This document shows positions 8,379 through 17,624 of a stretch of 64,000 bases of DNA, piece by piece. The notes beneath the pieces are model-generated. The model was not told where the DNA came from. It saw only the letters and a list, made by a program, of their open reading frames with translations, and searched no databases. The stretch is taken from contig NC_023756.2 of the NCBI RefSeq assembly GCF_000499845.2, positions 35,604,773 to 35,668,772 of the forward strand, written 5' to 3'. How positions within the stretch are numbered: position 1 is the first letter of the stretch; each line of letters starts with the position of its first letter. Origin of the DNA: Phaseolus vulgaris (Eukaryota > Streptophyta > Magnoliopsida > Fabales > Fabaceae). Position numbers and translations under genes: made by a program.

Positions 8379-10172
8379 TCCCCTCCCTCTTGAAAAGGAT
8401 TTGTCCTCAAATCCAAAGCTTTTGCTTTTGAGGGGGCTTGTTGTGGCTGGATGGTGTCCATCATCTCCTCCTTCGGGAAAAGATCTATCCTCAGATTTGC
8501 TAACTTGATCTCGGATAGCAGCCTCTTGCTTCGTCAAGGTGTGTCCTCCCGGATCAAATATCAACCTATGAGAATCTTGAAACAAAGCAAAGGAGTTAGA
8601 GTGAGTATTTGGAGAACAATTAATTGTGTGAAGTTGCCATCTTTGTTTTTCTCTTGTTTTGGTCAACTTCTCACAATGCTTCCCTTTTGATGGTTGTAGG
8701 TGCCTTCTAATCCTCTTATGTTTTCTAAAATTTCCAAAAGTAGTTACTTTTTCCTTAGGCATAATCCCTTTAGGAAATGGTGACAACTTTAAAAAGGCAA
8801 GAGGACTATGTTCACATACAACTTCAAATGGAGAGATATGAGTAATCTTGTGGACTACTCCATTGTATGCATGCATAAAAGGAAAAGGATTCTTATCCCA
8901 AGAATTGTGGGTGTCCCTCATGATTTCGTGAAGCATAGAAGGGAGAGCTATGTTTTCAAATTTTGGAGCTCTATCCCTTATTTTTGAAAATAAATCATGG
9001 AGGCTTGTCACTTTTCTTAAGAAGAGTTTATCCACTTCCATGAAGAAAGAATCAAGACCTTTTGTCGTCCTAGGAAGCTCTAATTTGAAATGTGTGTCTT
9101 CCCATGGATCTTTTACAAAAGGTGAAGGAGTATAGAGTTCTTGGGACGTTGCCTTAGGTGTAGTTTGAAAACAAGAGTTATACCTAAAGTAATGTCTTTG
9201 AACTTCTTTTCTCATGGGTGACAAAAGTTTTCCTCTTAAAAGCTCTAGAGTTTTATCAACTCTAATTTGACCCATGAGTTCTCCTTCATGAAGAATTTCT
9301 CTTTTATGTGTGAAGGTAGTCTCGTTGATACAACCTTTGTTCATGGAAATTTCAATTCTTTGCAAAGGTTGTCTCAATAAGACATGACAAGTTTCTTTAG
9401 GCACTACTTCACATAAAAAATTGTCTTTGTAGATGCCTATAGATGACTTGACCTTCACTTGGTGATATCTTGGCATGTATGTAAAATAATCTACTATATT
9501 TTTATCTATGCAAACCTTTTTTAAGGATTCTTCTTTTTTGTCTATGCTTGCAAGTGTTCCTTTACAAAAGGTAAGGCTAGGTTGTTCAACAAGAGGTATA
9601 TTTTCAAATGTATTTTCAACTTTTCCTTCTTGTTGAATGACCTTGTGGGAAGGAACACTCTTCTCCCACGCCTTTTGTTTCCCAAGGTTTTTCTCTTGCT
9701 TTTCTATTTTTACATTTTCTTCACTCTCACTAGCTTCTTTTTCTTGGCTACTATTCTCATCTTTGTCCCTTAAAATCATAGATCTTTCATTGAAACATTG
9801 AGATGCTAATTGATCATTGCCAAGGTATTCTAAACATGGAATTTCTCTAGCTTGAGTGTGAGAGATATGCTTGGTTAGGTTTTCTTGTCTCTCTTTCCTA
9901 GCTCTCCTAGGGAGTTGTTGATGATATTCATTTTTCCTAAGACTTTCTTCCCCAAGATAATCATGATGTTTAGAGCTAGATGCATGAGAATGTAATTTTT
10001 TTGAAAATTGAGACTTCTCATTCTTTGCTTTAGTCAAAACATTAAGTTTAGTCTCACTCTCCAATTGTCTATAAGCAATTGATTGCACAGTTTGTGAAAC
10101 TTCTTTCAAAAGAGTTTTTAAAGATTTTAATTCACTTCCAATAGACTTGGTAGAATGAGAAGAAGAAGACAT
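8376..10172 (-). CDS. 598-aa chimeric gag/protease/integrase-remnant ORF, no RT
   Basis: ATG at 10172; open for 598 codons, running through the PPT into the 3' LTR. The first 60 residues (SSSSHSTKSIGSELKSLKTL) are shared with copy 2. Next is a decayed Gag zinc knuckle with the following arm (CLEYLGNDQLASQC, RSMILRDKDE); the second knuckle cysteine is lost. A protease C-terminal strand (FLCEVVPKETCHVLLRQP) and an integrase-like region (GELMGQIRVDKTLELL, YTPSPFVKDPWEDT) follow. Integrase metal ligands and the D,D,E residues are replaced. RT and RNase H are absent. It is a deletion product of a chromovirus-like gypsy polyprotein that has stayed open. Whether a protein is made is unknown. Confidence 0.75.
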   Translation of the reverse strand: MSSSSHSTKSIGSELKSLKTLLKEVSQTVQSIAYRQLESETKLNVLTKAKNEKSQFSKKLHSHASSSKHHDYLGEESLRKNEYHQQLPRRARKERQENLTKHISHTQAREIPCLEYLGNDQLASQCFNERSMILRDKDENSSQEKEASESEENVKIEKQEKNLGKQKAWEKSVPSHKVIQQEGKVENTFENIPLVEQPSLTFCKGTLASIDKKEESLKKVCIDKNIVDYFTYMPRYHQVKVKSSIGIYKDNFLCEVVPKETCHVLLRQPLQRIEISMNKGCINETTFTHKREILHEGELMGQIRVDKTLELLRGKLLSPMRKEVQRHYFRYNSCFQTTPKATSQELYTPSPFVKDPWEDTHFKLELPRTTKGLDSFFMEVDKLFLRKVTSLHDLFSKIRDRAPKFENIALPSMLHEIMRDTHNSWDKNPFPFMHAYNGVVHKITHISPFEVVCEHSPLAFLKLSPFPKGIMPKEKVTTFGNFRKHKRIRRHLQPSKGKHCEKLTKTREKQRWQLHTINCSPNTHSNSFALFQDSHRLIFDPGGHTLTKQEAAIRDQVSKSEDRSFPEGGDDGHHPATTSPLKSKSFGFEDKSFSRGRG

Positions 10173-12032
10173 GGCTAAAACTTTGTGTATACAAGTATTT
10201 TACCTTGAGAAAACTTAGGAAAGTCAAAGAAGGTAGTTTTCCAGGTAAGGGAGGTGAGTCACAAAGGACTACTTAAATACCAAGCCTTTGCCTTAGCCAA
10301 AAACTATCCCTCAATGTCTTCACACCAAACTTTCTCTTAGTAAACCACTTAGAACACAATTAAGTTGAGAAATCAATGCAAGAAAACAATGTAAGCTATC
10401 TATGCAACAAAACTAGTCGGTTTTAACACAAATTTAAACAAAACTAACCATGCAAAACGTAGCTATGAAAGCAAAAGAAAAGCAATTACAAACAAGTAAC
10501 AATTACTAAACAAGAATGCTACACTATTCGGCCCTAGGTGAGGCTTCTTGGACACTTAGAGCCCTTGAAGACACACTCACCGTCTAAAACGTAATTAACA
10601 AGGTAATTAACAATAAACCAAGTTGCAAAGGAAATAAGAGAACTCCCTTTGTTGATCCTCTTTTGGTTAGTGCACTCCCTTGTTGTCTTTGCTTGTTGAT
10701 CTTCCAAGTGTTTGTAGTGTTTATTTCAAGAATGCTTGTTTCGGCTTTGGCCTTGTCTTCTCCTTAGAATGATGGTCTTTAATTCTCCAATTTCCAGCAC
10801 CTAGCAAAGGGCTAAACCTTAACCAAATCAAGTTCCCATTCACATAAGCACCAAAGAAGAATAAATTCCAGCACCCAAGTTAGAGGTCAAAGAACAAAAG
10901 CAAGAAACAAATTTAATTGAATAAAACAGTACCACCAAAAGGATTTAGATTGTGACAACTAGAAAGAGAGTCAATTAAGTAAAGCAAACAAATAAAGGTA
11001 CTCAATTAAAGGTTGGCACACACAAAAGAATTCCTAAAGAAAAGCACTAGATTAGATGACCAAATAAAAAAAACAGCACCACTGGAAAATGTTGTGGGCC
11101 AGAAAACGTGTTTGTTCCCCGATTTATGCTGATCTGTATTTTTGGAATTTGGCTCTGAAATTTGTTATGCAAGATATTCAGGATCTTATCTAAAATCTGG
11201 CTTTGGATTCACTCAAAACGGATGCACCATTTTTTTTTAATAAATTTTGCAAAATTGGTGTTCGGTTAGGCCAGCTGGAGCGCTCAAGATTTGCACTCTG
11301 ATTTTGTAAGATTTATCATTTTTTTTCTGTTGCTTCTTTTGACCTCATTCTTTTTTTGTCTTTTCTATAACACTTTAAACTTGCATTTTCCAGAAAATCA
11401 GAATTTTCCTATGGGTGGAAATATTTTTCTGGGTTAAAACAGCCAAAACAGAGAAGGTGTAAACAGGGGAATCCTGGAAAACTGGAAAAAACAGCAAGAT
11501 AACCAAAATTTAACACAATGGAATTGTAAGAACGGAAATTGTGTAAGAACTAAGACACAATTATGAACTCAAACTAAAAATAAAAAGGCACCAAAGGATC
11601 AAAGAACAGCAGATTCAAACAATTTAAAGAGACCCAAAAGCAAGAAACAATCAAGCCAATAATAGGACTACTAAGAATTGTTGACAAATATGGATTCACA
11701 TGACTCTACACAACATTTATAGATTCAGAAAATAAAGACTCAAAGCATAAAATGAAGCAAAATTAAGAAAGCAATAAGGACTCAAATTCCTAAAAGAAAA
11801 CAGCCACTCAATGGTGTAAGGAATCCTATCACAAGCTGCACAGAATTTGTTCAAGATCAATTGAACAATTGTGCTTCGGTTGGATCTTCCATAAGCACAC
11901 CAAGAACAATTTAAAAAGTAAAAAACAGCAAGACAAGTATGGAATTTAAATGACAATATGAAATAAAGAAGAACTGAAAATTTAAAAGACCAAGCTACTC
12001 ATCTTGAAGAACCAAAAGCTCATGATACCAAA
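10173..12032 (-). other. Untranslated leader and PBS of small element copy 1
   Basis: About 1.86 kb with no supported ORF. On the minus strand TTTGGTATCATGAGCTTTTG follows the 5' LTR (12012-12032); it resembles the initiator-Met PBS TGGTATCAGAGC with one extra T. The rest matches 23217-25083 of copy 2 closely. Long noncoding leaders are usual in non-autonomous LTR elements and may hold packaging signals; I cannot point to one. Confidence 0.65.
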
Positions 12033-12779
12033 TGATGGCATTTTCATGTGTTCTTCTTGAATCAAAGTAGAAAATAAGGTGCGGAAGCAATGGGTGAGAT
12101 GATCAAGACCCTCCTAGGAGTTGTGTTGGCCTTGTAGGTGCATGATGAGTATGGTGTTTGAGTGGTTCGGCCAGCTCAAGGGAGAAGGTGAAAGGATTGA
12201 AGTTTAGAGCCTAGATTTCTAGGAGAAGTAAAGCTTGTGCACAAAAATGGCAGCATAACCTTACTCAATTAAACTTGAAAATACAAGGTGTAGGCTCCTC
12301 CTTTTATAGGCTAAGGAGGACCATAATGCAACCCTAATGCTAGCCAAATGAAATGTAAATGTGAAGCACATGGGTGCACATGGCACATGGGTGCACAAAT
12401 GAGCACATGGGGAGGGGTGTGTCTAGTTTTTATGCTCAACCCCTCCATGGTCTTTCTAGAATGTTCACACAAATATGCTTTCTACACCACTCTAATTACT
12501 AAGCACCCCTAATGGGCCTTTTATGTAACAATTACAAAGGTCTTCTCTTCCCAAAACCGTAGCTTTGACCCATGTGTATGTGAAGCTAGACGGTCTAGAA
12601 GGAATCCTCATCATGGCCTAGACGCTCCTTATGTAGCCGCTCCTCATCATGGCCTAGACGCTCCTCTTCATGGGCTAGACGCTCCTTTTTGAGTCTAAAC
12701 GCTCCTCATCATAGGCTAGACCGTCTAGTCTTGGAGGCTTGGCTTTCATCGTGTGGTGAGCTTGGGCCCTCCTCCATCA
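12033..12779 (-). repeat. 5' LTR of small element copy 1
   Basis: 747 bases, nearly identical to 7632-8378. The differences seen are C/A at 12439 and two G/A changes near 12650 and 12765. The target-site duplication GAATC follows at 12780-12784. Confidence 0.9.
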
Positions 12780-13060
12780 GAATCACTCATCAGGAACCGC
12801 CCTAAGACTTTTGCTGAGATAAGGCGTCGTGCGGTGGCCCACATCGTGGCAGAGGGAGAAGTTAATGAGAAGTGCACGTGCATTGTTCCCACGCGCCCAC
12901 GTGCTCCAGGTCGACCTCAACCCCTAAGGGTACATGAGGCAACGACAAAGAAAAAGGCCCCAGCGAAGCAGCAGCCCTACCAACCAAGAAAGCCCCAAAC
13001 CACGGGCGTGCAAGGGAGAACGTGCCACCAAGGCACAACTTCGTGGTAGAGTTAAATGAC
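12780..13060 (+). pseudogene. Gag of Tat element B, part 2
   Basis: Continues the gag interrupted at 7631: SLIRNRPKTFAEIRRRAVAHIVAEGE and the basic tail KKAPAKQQPYQPRK align with element A at 4045-4250. No zinc knuckle is visible in this tail in either copy. Confidence 0.8.
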
Positions 13061-13778
13061 CTCATCGCTATCCCCAACATAGCAGAGAGACTGAAGATAC
13101 CCCCCCAAGACCGATAAGAAGCTCGGGCCAAACAAGAACGCTTGGTGTGAGTTCCACCAAGCGTTCGTCCACCCCATACGCAACTGTTTGGCACTGGGAC
13201 ACCAACTGGACGAGTTGGTGAAGAACGACTTCCTGAGGGATTACATGCAGGAAACATAAGGTGCCGAGGACGTGGTGGTGACAGGGGGTGACCAGGAGTA
13301 TGAAATCCCCGTGCATGGTGAAATCCACACCATTTCGGGAGGTTTTTCAGGAGGAGGTTGCACCGCTTCCCAGCAGAAGAAGTATGCACGGGCGGTGATG
13401 TCGGTAGAAGCACAAAGGGCAGACGATGCCTTTGGCATTGACCTTGTCTTCACCAAGGCCGACCTCCAAGATATCATTCCCCACAACAATGATCCAGTGG
13501 TGATCTTAGTAGTAACCGTTGGGAGGAAGATGCACCGTGTACTGGTGGATCAAGGAAGCTCGACGGACGTGATGCTCTGGACGACTTTCAACAAGCTGCA
13601 GCTGTCCCCTGACATGCTGAGGCCTTATATTGGTTGCCTGTACGGTTTCGCAAGAGACCAGGTGGAGGTGTGTGGGCACTTAAAGCTGAGGACAACCTTC
13701 ACAGATGGTACCGCGTCCTGTACGGTGAACATCAGGTACCTCATTGTCAATGCCCCCTCCGCTGTTGGGGGCGGTATC
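13061..13778 (+). pseudogene. Linker and aspartic protease of Tat element B, part 1
   Basis: 13061-13290 is decayed gag-protease linker. From 13290 the frame reads ISGGFSGGG, then the protease with VLVDQGSSTDVMLW (about 13540-13585) and LKLRTTFTDG. The strand carrying the LLGRP motif in elements A and C is missing, leaving PSAVGGG before the break. The Sirevirus inserted at 13779, duplicating GTATC (13774-13778 and 47786-47790). The reading frame resumes beyond 47790. Confidence 0.8.
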
Positions 13779-15540
13779 TGTTAGGTTTAATAGTGCCAAA
13801 GTTCAAGGGGGGGGGGGTGAATTGACCTTTTAAAACTTTCTCGCAGAAACAGTGTTTAACACAGTTTACAGAAAATAAATCGATTTATGTGAAAATGAAC
13901 AGATTTATTTTAGCACTGTTTTTGTTTGAAAAACGTTTATACAGCAAGGCTAATCACAAGATTCTGCAGATAGATTTTCCAGATGCACACACACTGATAA
14001 AAAAAAAACCAGTGAAACAAAAAACAACAAACTTCAATTTCAAACAAGTGATTAAGGTTCAATTGATAGCATGCCAATTAATTGAGTAACCTTTACAATC
14101 AACCTGTTCCAGTGGCTTTTAACAAACTATGAGTGTTCTTCTTGATATCAAACAGTTTTCCAGAAATTAAGAACAATGAATCACAGAACAACAAGCTTCA
14201 ATTTTAAGCAATTGTTTAAGGTTCAATTAATAGCTTTGACAAATTTAACAATCAATCTGTTCCAGTAGCTTTTAACAAATTTTATATGTTCTTATCTGAC
14301 TCAAACAACTTTTCCAGAAATTAAGAACAAGATGAAACGAGCCCAGAAAAAAACCGATTTATTAATGAATGAACAGATTTCTTTCTTTGCTGTTTTATCA
14401 ATTATGCAGAAACTTAATTGCAGAGATTGAGAGAGAATGAACACAGGGCAGTTATACTGGTTCACTCAACTGAGCTACATCCAGTCTTCACCTAAAACCA
14501 AGGTGAAATTCACTAAATCACAGTACAAACAAACACAATTCCCACTGTTCTTGAAACCTACAAGAACTTAGGTACTCTTGCTGAAAAAACCTATTTCAGC
14601 TCACACACACACTCTTCAAGAAAACCTATCAAGAAGAGTGTTCAACCAAACTGTTACAAGAAATGAAAAGTGAAACGACTACACCTGATTGAGGATACAA
14701 AGATCTGCCTTAAACCAGTAGGCAAGATTGCTAGAACAGTAGCAGCACCCCACACCAAGCTTTTGGAACCAAACCAAGAACAAGCACTTTGTGATTTTCG
14801 AAATCTTTGAAGAACAAATGTTAATCCTTTGTAAACTCTTAATTCTCTGCTGTCAAAACTTGTTTTTGCAAATGTAGGAACGATTTTAAAACTCAGAAAC
14901 AAGTTTTCATTTTATAGAAAACCAACTTATAACAGATTTTTGAAAAACAGTTAAAGCTGTTATAAAATGAACAGATTGAAAATAAAAAGAACGGATTTAT
15001 TTTCAAAAGCAGTTAGAGAATTTGTTAAGTGAGGAGACTTAGTCAACCATTCTGGTGCTGAGATAAAACTGAAAATCGTTTAAGCTTGACATGGCACCAG
15101 AGACAAAAAGAATCTATTCATTTACAGATGAACAAATTTATTTTTCAAAACGAAAACAGAAAAGCTTAACTGTTTGAAACTCAGTCGTTTTGAAAGATAG
15201 AAGACTTAGTCAAAATACATGATGCACGAAATCTAATTTTCACAAGACTTAGCCAAGGCATCAGTGTAAAAATGAATCTGTTTATTTAGAAAAGAAAGAT
15301 TTATTTTTATGCAGTAAACGTGTTTTTTGTAAAACATGTGAAAAACAGTTTAAGAAAACTTATGCTTGTTCTTATCACATGGCCAGTGGTTATGAGGTGA
15401 GTTACTAAGCAAAAAGCCCACTCTTAGACAACCTCTAAGCACTACCTAAGACACACTTAAAGCACAGCAAAATACACATGAAATGTACATAGAAATCTTC
15501 ATCAAACACAATCTTGAAGGGGCTGCAACCATCTTCAACA
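13779..15540 (-). repeat. 3' LTR of the Sirevirus
   Basis: 1762 bases; on the plus strand it reads TGTTAGGTTTAATAG to ATCTTCAACA. It aligns along its whole length with 46017-47785, with scattered substitutions and small indels (perhaps 2-3 percent by eye), so it is clearly older than the elements nested in it. Many copies of AACAGATT/AATCTGTT and GATTTATTT are scattered through it. Confidence 0.9.
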
Positions 15541-15757
15541 ATCTCCCCCTGTTTGATGGAGACAAATCCCCATAGCTAACCTCATAGCTTTGTTGCTTTA
15601 AGCACCTGCACTGCACCAGATTTTAAACCAGAAAAAAAAACAGCAACATTGCATAGTATGAGAAATGGTTTTAAGGTGCAGAATTAACTCCCTGTTTCAG
15701 CTAGCTTCACCTAACATGGTGAGCTATTTTTCAGCAGCTATTTTTCTCCCCCTTTGG
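15541..15757 (-). other. Two polypurine tracts of the Sirevirus
   Basis: Read on the minus strand, CAAACAGGGGGAGAT (15541-15555) abuts the 3' LTR, and a second tract CCAAAGGGGGAGAAAAA lies at 15741-15757. Multiple PPTs are a described hallmark of Sireviruses. 15758-15896 is untranslated. Confidence 0.7.
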
Positions 15758-15897
15758 ATTCATCAAACAGCATATAAGCATAGGGAAAACAAATATGAAA
15801 CAGAAACCATAACCATAATAGTCTAGAAAATAAAACCATATTGTTCATCATTACAGACATTTGAAAGCTGATAAAGAAAGCATTAACAACAGATGAC

Positions 15898-16998
15898 TAC
15901 TGATCTTTGTAGTAAAGCTCTGCAAGTTGTGCCTGAACCCCTTCAATCTGATCATCAAGGTGTTGAAACCTTGCATGAGTAGTCTCAAAGTATGCCCTTT
16001 GTTCTGCAGACATTACATCAAGACGATACAACACTTGCCTTTCAAACATAGACATTGGTTCTCCTCGGTATTTTGGAGCTTGATAGGCAACTATGGCATT
16101 TGCAGCAACTTCCTCATGCACAGACTGGGTAGCAGGTGAGTCATCATCCATAGGAACAGCTTCATCCTCATCCTCATTGTGGAGGTTTGATGCCTCATGT
16201 TCTGCTTGAGGGTCCTTCCCTTTGAGAACCACCCACTTGTCCTCAATTTTGTGAAAACCCATTTTGGTGAGAGTTGAAGTATCAATCTCACTTACAGCCT
16301 TGATAGGGTTGTTTCTCTCATTTGTAACATCAATACCAAAGTAATCAATCAATTTGGAAACAATTATAACATAGGGAAATCGGTAATCAGCCAACCTTTT
16401 TGATTTGAGCATGTGTTCATTGATAATGAAAACCCAGTTTACCTTAATCTGGTTCATGATGCAATATAGGAGAATTAGATCCTCTTCATGTAAGACAACA
16501 TGGTTTGTCCCTCTTGGAATAAGTTGCCATGCTATGATGTAGGCAACCAGACGTGGAGTGAGGTTCAAATGCCCTGCATGGAACCTGTTTATACTCTCTG
16601 TAGGATTCCTCATGCAACTCTTATAATATTGCAGCTTGTTGAATTCTGAAATTCCACTGGTATTTCCCTTTCCTACTTTCAATCCAGCATATTTTATTCC
16701 AGCCACAGAGTTCCACACCTCACTTGTGATCTTCATCTTAATTCCTTTCACATAAGAGACAACATTCTTCCCATCCAATGTGAGATTAGTATAAAACACC
16801 TTAACCAAGTCAGGATATTCATTACCCGTTAATTCCAGCAGTTTTTTCAGTTTCTGGTGCTTCAACACAGTCCTTGTTTCTACCAGTTTTTCAGATTTCA
16901 GCCAGTTGAAATCCAGCGCCTTGGGTATGTTGATCTGCTTCCTCCTTGTCTCGTGAATGTAGGCATTGATGCCTTCTTCATTTCCAGCGAACCAACCT
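15898..16998 (-). pseudogene. Sirevirus ORF3 (env-position), main part
   Basis: Third ORF, downstream of pol in the same sense. About 365 residues remain here: a globular part (VKVFYTNLTLDGKNVVSYVKG, RLVAYIIAWQLIPRG), an acidic stretch (NEDEDEAVPMDDDSPAT) and a C-terminal helix (LDDQIEGVQAQLAELYYKDQ) before the stop at 15898. The globular part resembles the plant transposon protein family PF20167. I see no signal peptide or membrane segment, so the historical label envelope-like is positional only. The chromovirus inserted after residue ~25, duplicating AACCT; the start is at 21836. Joined across the insertion the frame appears open. Confidence 0.7.
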
Positions 16999-17621
16999 TG
17001 ATGGAGATCAAGATCAAGAGAACATAGAGGCCAATCAACAAGATCAAGAGGAGGTGGAGGCACAAATAGAAGACGCCCATGGAGGTCAAAGTCCACCTCA
17101 AAGGCTTACAAGAAGCATGTTTAAAGCTTTAGGAACTAGAGGACATTTATTTTCTCTTTTTGTAATTTCTTTAGTTGAAGGTGCTTAGAGGAAAACTTTA
17201 GAAACCTCTTTTGTTATAGCATCTTTTAGGCTTTAGTTAGGAGCTTTAGTAGATAGGTGTAGAAGTAGAATAGGAGGTGCCAAAGTGAAGGAAGGAGTCA
17301 CACCTTCCTCATGGCTTGAAATAGGCACCGGTTTTAGCTAGCTTTAGGAGGGAAATTTGAATTGTTTTAGCTTGCATTTTCAGCACCTTAGGCTATAAAT
17401 AGAGGTGCTCTCTTTGTAAAATTCATATTGGAATTAATCTAAGAAAACTCTACTCAAATTTTGAGTGAACTTTGGAGAGCTTTTGAGCCTTCTTCTCTAG
17501 TCTTATCTTGATGGATCAATGGAGTCCTCAAGTGGCGGCATCACTCTCATCTAGGAGCATTCCACACTTCTAGTGGCGAGATCATCCATCATTCTTCCAT
17601 CTTCATGAGCAATTCTTCTCT
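16999..17621 (+). repeat. 5' LTR of the chromovirus, truncated
   Basis: TGATGGAGATC start, TATAAAT at 17394-17400. It is collinear with 20783-21405 without indels, then switches to coding sequence at TCTTCTCT|TATGTGG. Confidence 0.88.
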
Positions 17622-17624
17622 TAT

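Larger units (their letters stand above)
7632..12779 (-). mobile_element. Small non-autonomous LTR retroelement, copy 1
   Basis: A complete 5148-base element in minus orientation, flanked by GAATC on both sides. Two 747-base LTRs (7632-8378 and 12033-12779) begin TGATGG and end CCATCA when read in the element's sense; I find only about three differences between them by eye, so the insertion is young. Inside, in element order: a PBS (12012-12030), a leader of about 1.86 kb (10173-12032), one ORF (8376-10172) and a PPT against the 3' LTR. It encodes no reverse transcriptase or RNase H. It interrupts the gag of element B. Confidence 0.9.

Noticed and set aside
9582..9773. Phe/Leu-rich frame at 9582, considered as a membrane peptide
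   Set aside because: It is the antisense of the Lys/Glu-rich part of the small element's ORF.
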